A stretch of DNA of 64,000 nucleotides from Casuarina equisetifolia (Eukaryota; Streptophyta; Magnoliopsida; Fagales; Casuarinaceae), in NCBI GenBank assembly GCA_028551475.1, contig CM052358.1, positions 20,486,853 to 20,550,852 of the forward strand, in the 5' to 3' direction. Numbering within the stretch: position 1 is the first letter of the stretch; each line of letters begins with the position of its first letter. The notes under the pieces are model-generated. The model ran no database searches, was not told the origin of the DNA, and saw nothing but the letters and a program-made list of their open reading frames with translations. The position numbers and the translations under genes are program-made. Positions 48,601 through 61,405 of this stretch are shown here, one piece after another.

Positions 48601-50739
48601 AGGGCTTCTTCCACTTTCTTTGATTTGATTTGTGAGATAAATGTTAGGTCCCTAACAACCTAGGTTTTTAGGGCGGGTTGAATTAGGTTCTTTTAAAATT
48701 TTGCTGCTAACTTCCTTTTTCTGAATAATAACAAATAAATCCAGCACACGTGAATTATCATAAAACAATTGTAGTATGAACAAAAAGTATAAACCTATGT
48801 ACAGTGATGTAAACCAAATGATGAAATCAACTCAATAGTTATGCAAATATTCAAGAAATTAAGAGTATAAACACTAATTTTTAAGTGATTGAATAATTAA
48901 CTCAACTTACTAATAATTCTATTTTATATAGAGTTATTTTGATTATTTTAGATAATATTTAATATTATTTTTATTAGATTATATTTGTATTTAATTGTAT
49001 TTATATATTTTGTGTCATTTTATGCAGCAAACCCAAAACAGAAGAAAAAGAAAAAAAAAGTAAAAAATCATGAAAAAGGAATGAAAAAGAAAATAAGCAA
49101 TGCATATGGAAGTCACGTGAGGAAAGAGTGAAGGAGTTTGAATGAATTATAAAGACAAAAGAAGAAAAGTCAAATAAATGGAAAACACGTGGAAAACACG
49201 TGGGACCGTGAAAGAAGAGGAATAGAGAATTATCACGCGGGACGCAGGGGGAGACGCGGAGAGCAACGTGCGGGACCAAAGGAGTGAGGAAAAGTCGGAA
49301 AAAAACAAAGAAAAAAGGAAACCGGTCGTGCGACAGCCGACCGATTCTCCCTGGTGGTGGAACCCAGAAGATTGTCGCAGAATCCGGGTGTGTGGAACGT
49401 GCGAACGGCGTCCAGGTCCCGTCCTTCGGTCAAACTTTGAGCGACATCGCCATTCGGCGTTATTTCCGACGAAGAAGTACATTTTCCGGCCAACTTTGAG
49501 TGCCTTCCGACTATCTGAGAGTAGATCTGGCTTCACACCACAATTTCCGGCATTTCTGTACCAGTTTCACGGCGATCTAAGGCGGTTTCCGGCGAAGAAC
49601 GGCGAACGCCGTCCGAGTCTTCTCCGTCAGATCTACACGTTTCTGTGGCGATTTTGCTAAATCTTTCTGCAGATCTGCAACCTAGGCGTCCTGATCTACA
49701 CTTCTGGAAGTTTTGGTGAAGACCGGCGGCGGAAGCGCGTGACAGCGCGTGTGTTTCTCGTTTCCCTCCGTTTTTCAGACAGAATCTCTTCGACCCCTGA
49801 TGTGCAGATTTGTGCATCTTATTTTTATGATTGGAAGACAATTTTGGTGACAGCTTTTTTAGTTTGTTCTAATATAGATGCTTTGTGTAACTTATTGTAT
49901 TATTTCTGTTTATTTTAATATTATGAACTAAATTACTTTTGCTAGAGTTAAGATATAGCCTAATTAGGATGTTATGAGTTCCTTAGTTGACATATTATGC
50001 AATACAATATATTTATGTGAGTTGTTTGTTATTATCTTTAATGTGATTGAATGATTAATCATCATTTGATCAATTTGATGTGCATATTTGAGACCGACAG
50101 AAGAGAATATGTAAATATATCCTACAATATACAATTATAAATCAAATGTGGTAAGACATATGTCATGTTGATTGTGTAGCTTTAATTAGAATATTCATTG
50201 ATTTTAATACTTTTAGCTTATTTAGTTCATATGCAGATTCATTATGAATTAATAAGCTAAGTAGGTTCGTTATACTTATATATAGGATAGTGAATAAATT
50301 AAGAAATTTTGTCATTTCATAAATATTATTATTCTTGCAAGCATTAAATTATTAGAATCCATATCTATTAACTATGGTGAAATTAGAAGCTCTAGCATAC
50401 TTAACATATTTAATCCACTTTTTGAAAGTCAACTGCTTTAGTAATCTTTCAATTTAGAACATCTTTTCATGATACCTTGCTAGATAAATTATAGGTTTAA
50501 TTCGTCACTAGTAATTAGTTAAGTTGATAACATTAATCCCTGTAAAACGATACTCTTATTCATCATTATATTACTTGTTCGACATGTACACTTACATATA
50601 GAATTTCACTGAACACCCACCTCCTTTGAAAACCTATCAAAAGGATTTCCTAATTCTAAATTGAATTATAGCACATAATTTCTTGAGAATACAAAGTGTT
50701 TTAAACAATCAAAGTGAAATCTTTATAGCTAATTTGTAG
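48601..50739. other. Spacer with a GC-rich island, probably LTR-like
   Basis: 48628-49000 starts tgttaggtccctaacaacc, a possible LTR start. 49180-49780 is strikingly GC-richer than its AT-rich flanks and is open in several frames on both strands, but has no protein signature. It contains two CACGTGG (G-box) steps at about 49187 and 49198. The arrangement (AT-rich, GC-rich leader-like block, AT-rich) suggests the regulatory part of a retroelement rather than a gene. 49850-50700 is AT-rich spacer. Confidence 0.35.
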
Positions 50740-52110
50740 TTAATGCACAATGAGGAGAATCACGATGAAACTCCCTAATAATTTAAGTTTCAAGCTTTAT
50801 ATTCCTTAGTCCCAATCCCCTTTCACCCATTGGATAGCAAGCTTTCTTCCACCTATCCATTGTGTTCTATGTTCTGCTTTATTGCTTCTTATAAATTTTG
50901 CTATCATTTTATCCAATTTTAGCAATATGGACTTGGGAGATTTTATGACCAACAAAATGTGAAGGGGGATTGAGTAGTTTACATTTCCAATTCTAAATCT
51001 TCCTAGCAGCCTTGGTTAGTGTCTTATCAAAATAATGTTGTGGTACAACCTTTATATAAAGGCACTCCCTAATACTTTATCGGAAATTCCATAAGGAAGA
51101 ATCTTTTCCAATATTTAATTAAAGCTTTCTTTTCTCTTGGAATTTTTGTGGAGACAATAATATTGCATTTTCTTGCTATCAAATACTTCAAATTCTTCTA
51201 AAAGCTTTATGAAGTAAGTGATGGATCATTTATTCCTATTTAAGAAAACTATCATGTCATCAACATAGAATAGGTAGGAGACAAGATTCCTACGAACTAA
51301 TTAGTTCTTCTTCTTTCTTTAGCAAATAGGAAGAGACTAGGTTAAGAGAATCTCCTTGTTTAAGCTTTCTTGTTGACTTAAAAAAGCCAAATTTATGCCC
51401 TAGTAATTGAATAATTGAACCAATTATTTGATATGCAATGGAATATCAAAAGAAAGACTATTTCTATGATCATATGCCTTAGCCATATCCATCTTTATGA
51501 TTACATTATCCCTTTCTATTTTTATGTCTATCTCTTGAACCATTCCTTGAGTTAATGTAATATTTTCCTAAATCACCTTTATCTTTGATAAATCTTGACT
51601 ACTCTAAGGGAGGTTGTTATGGGCAAAATGATTTTGGTCATTTAAAATCTTGGCTAAAATTTTAAACCAAAAGGTATAAATAATAGTTAGTCTTAAATTT
51701 GAAAAGGTAGCTAGATTTGCAACTTTTGGTTTGAGAGCTAAGTGGTTTTAGTGCTGCTCGGAAGCTAAGAACCTCTAAAACAATTCCGTATTGTTGCCAT
51801 TATGTCATCTTTGATAATATCGCTTGCTGTTTTAAAAAAACAAATGATTGGTAAAACCATCTTGGCCTAGAGCACCTTCATGGTTCAATCCATTAATAAC
51901 TTTTATGTATTTACTCCTAGTTAGGTGTTTTGCGTTAAAGTTCAATTTACTCCTAGTAAATCGCTATGCATTCTCTGATGAGGTGCATATCTTAGTGAAT
52001 GTATAATGCTTGATTCACTGGGTGTAGTTAGAAGAGATTCATAGAATTGCACTACTACTAACCCTATCACTGCAACGTCATCTATATATGTACCGTCTTT
52101 TATCTGAAAG
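50740..52110 (-). mobile_element. LINE (non-LTR retrotransposon) remnant, minus copy
   Basis: Minus strand, right to left: DGTYIDDVAVIGLVVVQFYESLL near 52105-52035 (linker before the RT), KPKVANLATFSNLR near 51730-51690, VIIKMDMAKAYDH near 51510-51470 (the KxDMxKAYD motif), YVDDMIVF near 51275-51245 (catalytic YxDD) and WKKACYPMGERGLGLRN near 50855-50805. This order is the LINE reverse transcriptase and its C-terminal extension. Stops and frame changes show it is dead. The same family occurs in the opposite orientation at 53420-56150. Confidence 0.82.
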
Positions 52111-52179
52111 CTTAATTTAGATTGTAGTATCCTTTCTGTTTATACTCGAATGAAGATAGGATGGTATTATGATCTTCTT

Positions 52180-52840
52180 CTTTGAGTCACTTTACCTTGG
52201 CCTTATATTTAAGACTTTTTTCTTCAAACCAACTTGATATAGAGTTGGCATTTGTAAATGGGGAAATAAAAGAGGAGATCTATATTGAACAATTAGAAGA
52301 CGTTTTTGTCAAAAGTAAAGAACACAGAGTTTTAAGGTTAAAAAAGGTCTTATATGGATTAAAGCATGCACCTAGAGTAATATTGTCAAATCTCCCTCCA
52401 TTTTTTGCAAAAAGAGTTTGAAGGAGCATTAGTGAACCTATTCTATTCATAAAAAATAGGGGTAAATCAATCCTTACTATCTTATTATATGTAGATGACT
52501 TGATTTATGTAGTTAATGGTGTAGAGGATCTTAATGAATTAAAAGAGGAGATGCTTAATGCATTTGAGATGAATGATATGGAGCTTATGTCTTATTTTTT
52601 TAGGCTTAACATTTATCAACATGAAAAAGAATCATTGAGTCGCAAACAATGTTTATTGAATCCTTACTCAAGAAATTTAGAACAAGTGGATGTAAACCAA
52701 TCTCAACTCCTTCGGCTACCAATGAGAAGCTCAAGCTAGATAATAAAGCTAAAGTTGCCAATGACATGGCTTTTAGGAGTCTTATTGTGCGTCTATCCAC
52801 TATTGAGTTCCTTTTGTTGTATGTGTTTATGATAATTTAA
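52180..52840 (+). mobile_element. Copia reverse-transcriptase fragment
   Basis: Plus strand: LDIELAFVNGEIKEEIYIEQ, then LRLKKVLYGLKHAPR near 52225-52375; LLYVDDLIYVVNG near 52480-52520 (catalytic YVDD); ELMSYFFRLNIYQ near 52580; and KKFRTSGCKPISTP near 52665-52705. Two or more frame changes. No LTRs flank it; it sits between two inverted LINE copies. Confidence 0.85.
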
Positions 52841-53419
52841 AAACGGGGCAAAATGACATATTGGTGAATCACATACTCCAAATGACATAATGGTTTTCAC
52901 CTTTGTAGCATATACTACACTAGGTAGTAACAATTTGACTTTATATGTTATAGGATTTTATTCACTACTTTTGTTTGCTCTATTGGGAAATAACTTGGCT
53001 TTTAAAGCTTTCAAACTCTAGAGACAATGGTTAGAGATCCCTATTTTTAAGAATCTAGTAGAATAAACATGGACAAAGTATACAAGAGTTCCTCCATGGA
53101 TTTAGCTTCAGAAGGGATTCCTACACATTATAGGTGCTATAAAATAATGAAGGAAAAGAAACAATGGCAACTTAGAAGCTAGATATAGACGATAGATGAA
53201 TGGATGCAAGGAGGATGGCTTAACATACACTTCCTAGAGTATCAAGAAGCTTAATTGTAGCCAAACAAAGTCATTGCATAAGAAGAAGGAATGTTAAGAG
53301 ATAATTCTAGGATAAAGTGGCTATAAGAAGGAGATTGTAACACAACATATTTTCATACATGCATTAAAGAAAGAAGACAACAATAAAAAATAAACTTCCA
53401 ATTACTAGATAGTACTATA

Positions 53420-56150
53420 CATGTGATGTTGTAGTGTTGGGACCTTTGGCAATGGAATTCTATAAAGCTCTTCTAATTATTCCTAGTAAGTCAAGCATTA
53501 TACATCCATTAAGATATTCATCACGAAATGTAAAGTGATTTATTGAGTCATATACCCTTGTGCATAACAGTGGAGCAAAATGAATTTTTATGCAAAACCC
53601 TTAAATGAAAGGAAAAACAAAAGGCTTTTAATGGATTGCATCCTAATTATGCTTTTGTTCTAATGGTTTTATTGGTCATCTTTTCAAGCAACAAGTGGGG
53701 CTTTTTAAGAGGTAGTCAACTATTAAGTAGCATAATAGCTACCATTTTAGCTTTCATACCAAAAGTTGCAAATCCAACTAACTTCTTAGATTTAAGACCA
53801 ATTAGTTTCTAGACCTTTTGGTATAAAATGTTAACCTAGATTTTAAATGATTGATTACCAACCATCCTACCTATTTTGATCTACCTAAAGCAACCAAGCT
53901 TCATTAATGGTAGGGCAATTTAGGAAAATATTGCATTGACTCAAGAAATAATTCATGAGGTAGATGGAAATGTAATAATAAAGGCGGATATGGTTAAGGC
54001 ATATGATCATATGAAATGACTTTCTTTTGAAAGGGATGATGAAGTTTGGATTTTCACAAATATGGTGTAATATGATCTTCTAGTATATATTGAATAATTG
54101 GTTTACTATTCAATTATAAGGGCAAAATTTGATTTTTTTTTCAAGTCAATAAGAGGGCATATGCGAGGAGATCCCATCTCAGCCAATTTTTTTATATTGG
54201 TTGAAGAAACATTTAGTAGAAAGTAAAATCATCTTATAAACACTAGAGAAGTTGAAAGGTATAAGGAAGCAAATCAATTCATAGGAGTCTCACACTTGTT
54301 ATATGGCCATGACATGCTAGTATTTTTAAATGGGAAAAAAGATCCATCACTAACTTCGAGAAGCTTTTACAAGAATCTAAAGTTAAGGGTGGACAATAGG
54401 TGAATGTTAGAAAATGTAGTATTATTGTCTCAACAAAAGTTCCAAGATAAGAGAAAGGTCAAATCAAATATTGGATACGATTCCCACTTGTGAATTCTCC
54501 CATCAAGTATTTGGTAGTTCCCTTATATAAAGGCAGTGCCAAACAACATTATTTTGATGAGATGCTAGACAAGGTTGCTAGGAAAATTCAAAATAGAAAA
54601 AATCTAAACTTCTTTTCCAAGGTGGCAAATTACGCTTATCAAGAGTATTCTATCATCAATTCCTATTCACATTTTGTCGATCATTAAAGTGCCCAAGTCT
54701 ATATTGCAAAAATTGGACAAAATGATAGTAGAAGTTTTGATAGTAGAAGTTTTGTGATGCATTAAAAGGAGAACATAGAGTATATTGGGTTAGCTGGAAG
54801 AAAGCTTGCTATCCAGTGGAGGAAGGGGGATTAGGAATAAGGAATGTAGAGCGAGTAATGATAACATTCCAAGTTAAGTTTGTGTGGTTATCTAAAAGGG
54901 TATTCATTGTGGACAAAATTTAAGAGAAACAAGTAGGGCCACCTAGCGGAACTGCTTCTACATGGAACTAACTCAGCTAGTTCACATTGTTGGAAAACAA
55001 TCTCCAAACAACTTCCATTCACCATACAACAAAACAAGTGGATAATTCAGGAAGGTCACCATAATTTCTAGACTGATAGGTGGCTAGATAGTATCTTGTC
55101 GACCCCTACATGCCTTGCTTCACAAACATCAATCAATGATACGTTACAGAGCTCTGCTTTTTTGGAAGGGCATCTCTCAACTGAGAAACTAAGACAAGCA
55201 TGAAATATTACCTTAATCCGAAGGCTAGACAAATTAATAATGGAGTTGAGTTTAACTGGCAGGTTTTCTGCAACAAATGTGTATGAACATAGAAGAAAAA
55301 AGCGAGAAAAAATTGCATGGGCCAAATTTATCTGGAACAATATCCTGCCAACCAGGATTGACTTTTTGGTTTCGGAAGTATTGGATAATAGGATTTCGGT
55401 GGACTATAATCTACAAAAAAAAAAAGAAAAGGATTTCCATTGGCCTCTGCATACTGCCGCCAACCAAACATATAGTCTACAGATCATCTTTTCTCTAAAA
55501 GCGATATTGCACAAGCATTATGGACAAAGTATGGAGATATTCTAAATATCCAGCCATGCTTTGGGTCGACAAAGTCTCCGATTATCTCGGGCGTAAGGAC
55601 GCTACTTTTTCCATCTAAATTGATTCTGTCATAGCCTTTGTAGGAAGTTTAACTTCATGAAGGATCTAGATAACAAGAAATGAAGCGGTCTATGTCCATA
55701 AAAGCATATCTTTGCAACACAAGGAAAGAGAAAATTCATCTCAGTCTCATTCAAATGCCATCAGCCTTCAAGTGCTCTAAACCTCCGTCAGCAGCAGAAA
55801 GTATCAGCTTACGACCATTACAAACACCAGCTACATTGGTGAACATCCCATGAGGTATAATGGTCAAATGGCAGGCCCCAATAGAAGGATCCCTTAAACT
55901 AAACATGGATGGTTCTTGTATAGAAGGGAGATGTGCAGGTGGAAGAGCATTAAGGGACAGTAGAGGAGTAATCAGTAGAGGAGTAATTCACGTGGCTTTT
56001 TTAACCAATATTGGAGAAGGAAACAGTGCAACTGCAGAAGTGAACGCCCCCTTAATTATTTGGAAAATCTATCATGAGAAAGGGATTGTACATCAGGAGG
56101 TAGAAGTTGATTCGCAGTTCATGATAAAATGTTTAAAAGGGTGAGTTTCA
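53420..56150 (+). mobile_element. LINE remnant, plus copy, with C-terminal RNase H-like domain
   Basis: Plus strand: FYKALLIIPSKSSIIHPLRYS near 53460-53520; FIPKVANPTNFLDLRPISF near 53755-53810; NGRAI-ENIALTQEIIHEVDGNVIIKADMVKAYDHM near 53908-54017; a decayed catalytic site LLYGHDMLVFL near 54298; VSWKKACYPVEEGGLGIRNV near 54790-54850; a zinc-binding region near 55210-55560; and an RNase H-like segment KLNMDGSCIEGRCAGGRALRDSRG (from 55892), with Asp-x-Gly and AEV...AP following. The RVT-3 type tail is usual in plant L1-like LINEs. Broken in many places. Confidence 0.85.
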
Positions 56151-58550
56151 AGCCCCATGGGTGCTAGCATATAATGTTAGATAATGCCTAGCTATCATCG
56201 CTTCAGCCACAATAACTTAAACATTCTATGAGGGGAACTATTTAGTAGACAAACTTGCAAATTTATGACCAGGTTGGATCTCTACCTGGGGTTTGCTTGG
56301 ATGCACGTAAAGAAGATTAGTTTAGTTTGAAAAATTACAGGCCGCCTAAATAAATGTTTTTGTAATCAGTAAAAGGTTTGTTCTCAATTTTGATATTTTA
56401 GGTTTGTGTTTGTATTATATCTTTCTTGCAAGGGTTAATTTTAAATACGACTCATTATTTGTTGCAATTTTTCATTTTCACGTAAAGAACCAGCTCATAC
56501 GTTTTCCATTTGATTTCAAGTTGTATCAAGTTTTTTATTGCCCTTCGAGGGGACTGATGTAGTATGGGTAAAGCTTGCATGTTGCCCAAAATACAAGATA
56601 TGCTTATAACATCTAGCCTTGGTCATTAATTAAAAAACAATTCTTAAAAAAAATCAAGCTTAACCCATTCATTCTAGAACCCCTAAACAAGCTGCCAGCA
56701 TGTAAGTTTAAGAAATAGAAAAAGAAAAGAACATGCAGCAGAAAGGAAAAAGAAAAAGAACCCACTTGCTCAAAGATTTCCTGTCCTACAACAAAATGGC
56801 CATGAAAAGCAGTCAGCTAAAGGAGTAACCTTCGCAATATATGTCTTACAATGGATGAAGGATGTAGAAGAGAGAAACATTGTCACAATATGTACTCCAA
56901 GGACCACGGCACGTGCCACTCCCTTTAAGAGACTAGATAAGAAACTTAGAATCCGCTTGCACCTCATATTGTTAAGGGGATGAACACAAAAACGTTTAAG
57001 AAAGATAACAAATCAATATGTTAAAAATGTGAGATAAGTGTTATTTAACAATTACCTTTAAACTTATATATCAAGATAACATGATGATGAGTAAATTTGG
57101 CAAAAACACTTCATAAATATAATCATTTAACATGACCAACAAATAAATATCAGTTTAACATTTCCATTTCATCGTTTAAAGCAATTTCAAAACTTATTTT
57201 TCATGCTTATTGTCTACGTTTTAGTAGGCAACATCATTTTAACTCAACTTCTTTCCGCTGATAGGGGAACCAAAAAATACTTCTCTAAGCACTGGCCATA
57301 AGATGCTCGTTCCCATTTCTCACAAGCTCTAATAGCATGTATCTTACATTGAAAAGATATGAACCTTAAATAATATTAAAAGATAAAAATTAATCTCTTA
57401 GTTCATGGACTATGTTAGGGTGGAAGTGTTGCATCACACATTAATTGACACACAAATTAAGCAATAAAGGCACACAAGACACAATCTTTAGAGTGGTTTG
57501 AACAAATCTGTCCTACCTCCACTATCACTAGTAGATTTATTGTCCCTTTCTCTTTTTCTATTGAAAAAATAATTAGGAATACAAGTATAATCTTTCACTC
57601 TTTTGATTTAGTTGCTCTTTCTATCAAGCTCTTAGCTATTTGCAAGATTCTTACAATAATTCCAACATTGACTTTGTTTGCACTTCAAGGGCTCTGCAAA
57701 TCTCTAATACCATCCCTTCATGTATCAAGCTACCAAGCTATATTAAGTCATATAGGGTGTTGAGCCGTAAGGCTTTTGAGCCTTAAAGCCAATTCTAAGC
57801 TGTCTTTCTTTATAGGATACACAAAACCGTAAAAATAAGCCTAATGAGAAGGTTATAATATTACGCTCATCACTTATTCTAATTCCACATACATCAAGGG
57901 GGTAAACAAGACACTATTGCCTCCACTAATTATTACAAATCATAACAAATTAGTTTTTAGACCAAACTTTGAGTTGTTATAATTCTTATTCAACTTTGAG
58001 CTTTTAATACATGTTCAATGTGTAAGAGAGCATTTATTCAATTTTGTTCAATTTTGAGCCACAAATATATTTGATATGCCTGAGAATATATATATATATA
58101 TAGATACTCTGATCACCTGTAGCAGCAGAAGTGGGACTAGGGTTTATTTCAGCAGCGATGAAGCGGTGGGGGATCGATCGTCAGGAAGAGCAACGGCTGT
58201 TGTGCGTGAAGCGATGTACTCTACCTCTATCTCTGTCTCTCTCTTTCTCTTTCTCTCCTTATACGTTCAAGATTTTGAAAGGATTTTGTTGTTGGTGTCG
58301 ACGGTTTTCATGCATCAAGTTACATTTGGCTGATCATGGGAACTGCCAGATTGAATGAAGTTCTTCGTTTCATTGACGAATAGAATGAGCCATTGTGAGA
58401 CGACGATGAAATCAGTGCACTCGTCACCCCGGCTGTCATAGTTTCTCTTCCACTCAGTGTCTTCTTCCACTTAAATAAGAATCTGAACGCACAGATGCAG
58501 ACTCTGGCGTTGTCTCCTTTTCCGGTAGCAGATTCATAACCCCATCGGCC
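56151..58550. other. AT-rich spacer upstream of the PIN pseudogene
   Basis: 56300-56460 may be the 3' end of the LINE. 57410-57660 has phrasing typical of decayed plant LTRs (for example caatctttagagtggtttg) but no protein. An (AT)n run lies near 58085-58103. 58100-58550 is more GC-rich and is the likely former promoter and leader of the PIN gene. Confidence 0.4.
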
Positions 58551-61095
58551 ATGATCAACGGGAAGGATGTCTATGAGGTTATTGCCGCACTTGTCGCTTC
58601 CCATGTCGCTATGATGTTAGCCTATGGCTCTGTCCGGTGGTGGAAAGTTTTCTCACCGGAGCAGTGCTCCGGCATCAACCGTTTTGTTGCTGTCTTTTCT
58701 GTTCCGTTTCTTTCCTTCAAACTCATTTCGTCCAATAACCCCTACATCATGAACTTCAGGTTCGTCGTGGCCGACTCTCTCAGAAAGTCTTCGTTCTTGG
58801 GGCCCTCGTTCTGTGGTTATCCATCTGCAAGAATGCTTCCCTTGACTGGATGATAACTCTCTTTTCTCTTTCTACTCCCCTAAACACTTTGATCATGGGA
58901 GTCCCCCTTCTCCCGGGCATGTATGGAGATTTCTCAGCAGACCTGATGTTCAAATCGTGGTATTTCAGGGCGTAATCTGGAATACTCTGTTGCTCTTCAT
59001 ATTTGAATACAGAGGAGCAAAGATTATCATCTCCGAACGGTTTCCGAAGACTGCAGGATTCATTACTTCCTTCCAGGTTGATTCCGATGTTGTTTCTTTA
59101 GATGGCCAAGAGCCATTACAAACGGACACCGTCGACCGCGATGATGGCAAGCTCCACGTGGTGATGAGGAAATCTTCTGCGTCCTCCATGGCTTCGCGGG
59201 CCTCTAACCTGAGCAGCGTGGAGATATGTTCCGACCACTCATTTCAAGAACCAACAACAAGGGCTCCGAGCTTCAACCTGGCCGGGGCTTTAGGTGATAT
59301 CTTTTCCTCCTCATCTTCCAGAGAAATGACGCCCAGAACTTCTTTGAATCTTGAAGAGGAGAAGTTGAAAACTGGGAGAAGGAAGGAGAGGCCGGTGGCT
59401 CGTGAGGATCAGCTTCACATGTTTGCCTGGAGCTCAACTGCATGATCACCTGTCAACCATAGAGCTGCCATGTCCACTGACTTTGGGCAGTTTCTTGATA
59501 TTCCTGAGGCTGCTATTAAGCAGGAATCTTCTTCTTCATTAGGTGCATTGATAGTTTTCTTCGACATAAATTTTGCTCATCATTTAAGATTTTCATACAC
59601 AAATACCCACATGTCTTTGTTGTCGGACTTGAGATTAAGAAGTTCTTAGTCAAACATTTATTGACAACAAAACATATATGAAAATTCCTAAACTCTTTAT
59701 TGGTAAGTAACTTAAGATATCCTTAATCCTAATTTTGCCTTCATTTAAGACATTATTTAATTAACATGAAAATAAAATATCCTAGTTGATTTTTTAGATT
59801 AAAGTTTCAACTAATCAAATTATCTATCCCAACTTAAATTTGTTAAGTTGATTGTTTCTTATAATTACATAGCAAAAATGAAAAGTTGTGGATGCAGGAA
59901 ATAAAGAGGAGAAGCCGCAGATGCCTCCAGCAAGTGTAACGGCAAAGCTCATTCTCATCATAGTGTGGAGGAAGCTCATAAGGAACCCAAACACCCACTC
60001 TAGTGTTCTTGGAGGTATTCCAAGATCCTATTCTCTCTCTCAAAGACACAGACATAAACACCTGTACGGCAGAAAATTGATTTTTTTTTTTAAAAGAGTT
60101 TGCAGAGTGGTAGCCTTTGGGACTTTGTGAGATGCTTGAATCAATAATTTCAACATCCATTTTCCATCAGGTTGCACATCAAACTGCCGGCTACTGTTGC
60201 TGCATGCATAGAGATAATATCTGCTACAGGTCTTGGAATGGCCATGTTTGCTTTAGGTACTTCTTTCGACCTGATATAATCGTCAAAAGTTTATCCTCCA
60301 GCATCAAGAACCCTACCTTCTTGCTAATAACTTTGCCTTGGTTACTTGCTTTCACAGGTTTATTCATGGCTTTACAGCCAAATATTATTTTCGAGTGGAA
60401 AACTTGCAGCGCTGCTTCGCTGTTGTTATGCGCTTGCTTGTTGGACCTGCGGTGATGGCTTCAACCTCCGCGGCTTTGGGTATTCGTGGGGTTCTCTTGC
60501 AAGTTTCTATTGTTCAGGTTTGCCAATTATGATTGCTTTTATGATTTTTGTTAATAAATTATTTCCATCCTTAAAATTGATTTGTAAAAACTACGGTATA
60601 TCTTTCATATTAATGAAGATATCACAAGAAGATTTGAGGAATTCAACCCGTCAACATGTCTAAAGCTTGGAAAAACATTTTCCACAAAATTTCTTTCTTC
60701 AATTGGTATTTCAATTGGAGTTATTAAGAATTTTTACCTAAATGGTGGGATTTCAAGACACCCCAAAGTCCCCATCTTATTATCGTACTAAAAAAATAAG
60801 ATTTACTATTATGTTAGAAACTCATTTTCTTCTCAAAATTTGCCTATAAGGAGGTGAATGTTTACTTTAAAAAAAATGAGAATATTATGATATAACTTGA
60901 GCAATGTACTGTTTTGCTATAAAAAGATATCATAATAAGATTTAATCAATGTTTGATATATATATTTTAAGACAGTTTTCACATGAAATTCCTGATTTCA
61001 TCTTCTTCTTGCAGGCCTCCCTTCCCCAAGCAATCGTTTCCATCGTATTTGCCAAGGAATACAATGTCCATGCAGACGTACTTAGCACTTCATGA
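58551..61095 (+). pseudogene. PIN: PIN2/3-like auxin efflux carrier pseudogene
   Basis: Seen: exon 1 from ATG 58551 ([49 protein letters not shown]...), followed by the loop start ITSFQVDSDVVSLDGQEPLQTD...DDGKLHVV. Further exons are 59898-60014 ([25 protein letters not shown]), one ending 60256 (LHIKLPATV... GLGMAMFAL), 60358-60517 (GLFMALQPN... LLVGPAVMASTSAALGIRG) and 61015-61095 ([21 protein letters not shown]). Known: PIN proteins export auxin across the plasma membrane; the canonical long type has membrane spans on both sides of a hydrophilic loop. Broken: a lost base near 58786 (after ADSLRK), another near 58945, an in-frame TGA at 59443-59445 inside WSSTA/SPV, two frame changes in exon 4, a shortened loop, and no final exon for the last membrane span. 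Splice borders are mostly kept, so decay followed a normal duplicated gene rather than retroposition. Confidence 0.9.
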
Positions 61096-61405
61096 GTATC
61101 CAAAGAATCCCAGATTAAAGTACAAAATAATAAAAATAACTGATGAAAACTTACATTTCCACCAAATATATATATAACAGATGAAAAACAAAATAAAATA
61201 ACCTTAGACTGGTGCTTGTCTTGCAACTATCTCAGGATTACGGTCCTCAGCCAGCAACCTGAAAGGCACAAGAGGTTTGTCAGACTCTAGACAAATTCAC
61301 GTGTCAAACTTGTTTGAAGACCCACCTAATCTTAGTCGGCAGCATTCTCTTCTTCACTAGAGCAAAATTCCAGTTGCAATACTTGGGGTCAGATGAGAAC
61401 AATAA

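Noticed and set aside
49147-49841. Several overlapping 70-130-codon frames on both strands
   Set aside because: Openness in many frames follows from GC-rich composition; none shows a domain, and start codons are mostly not ATG.
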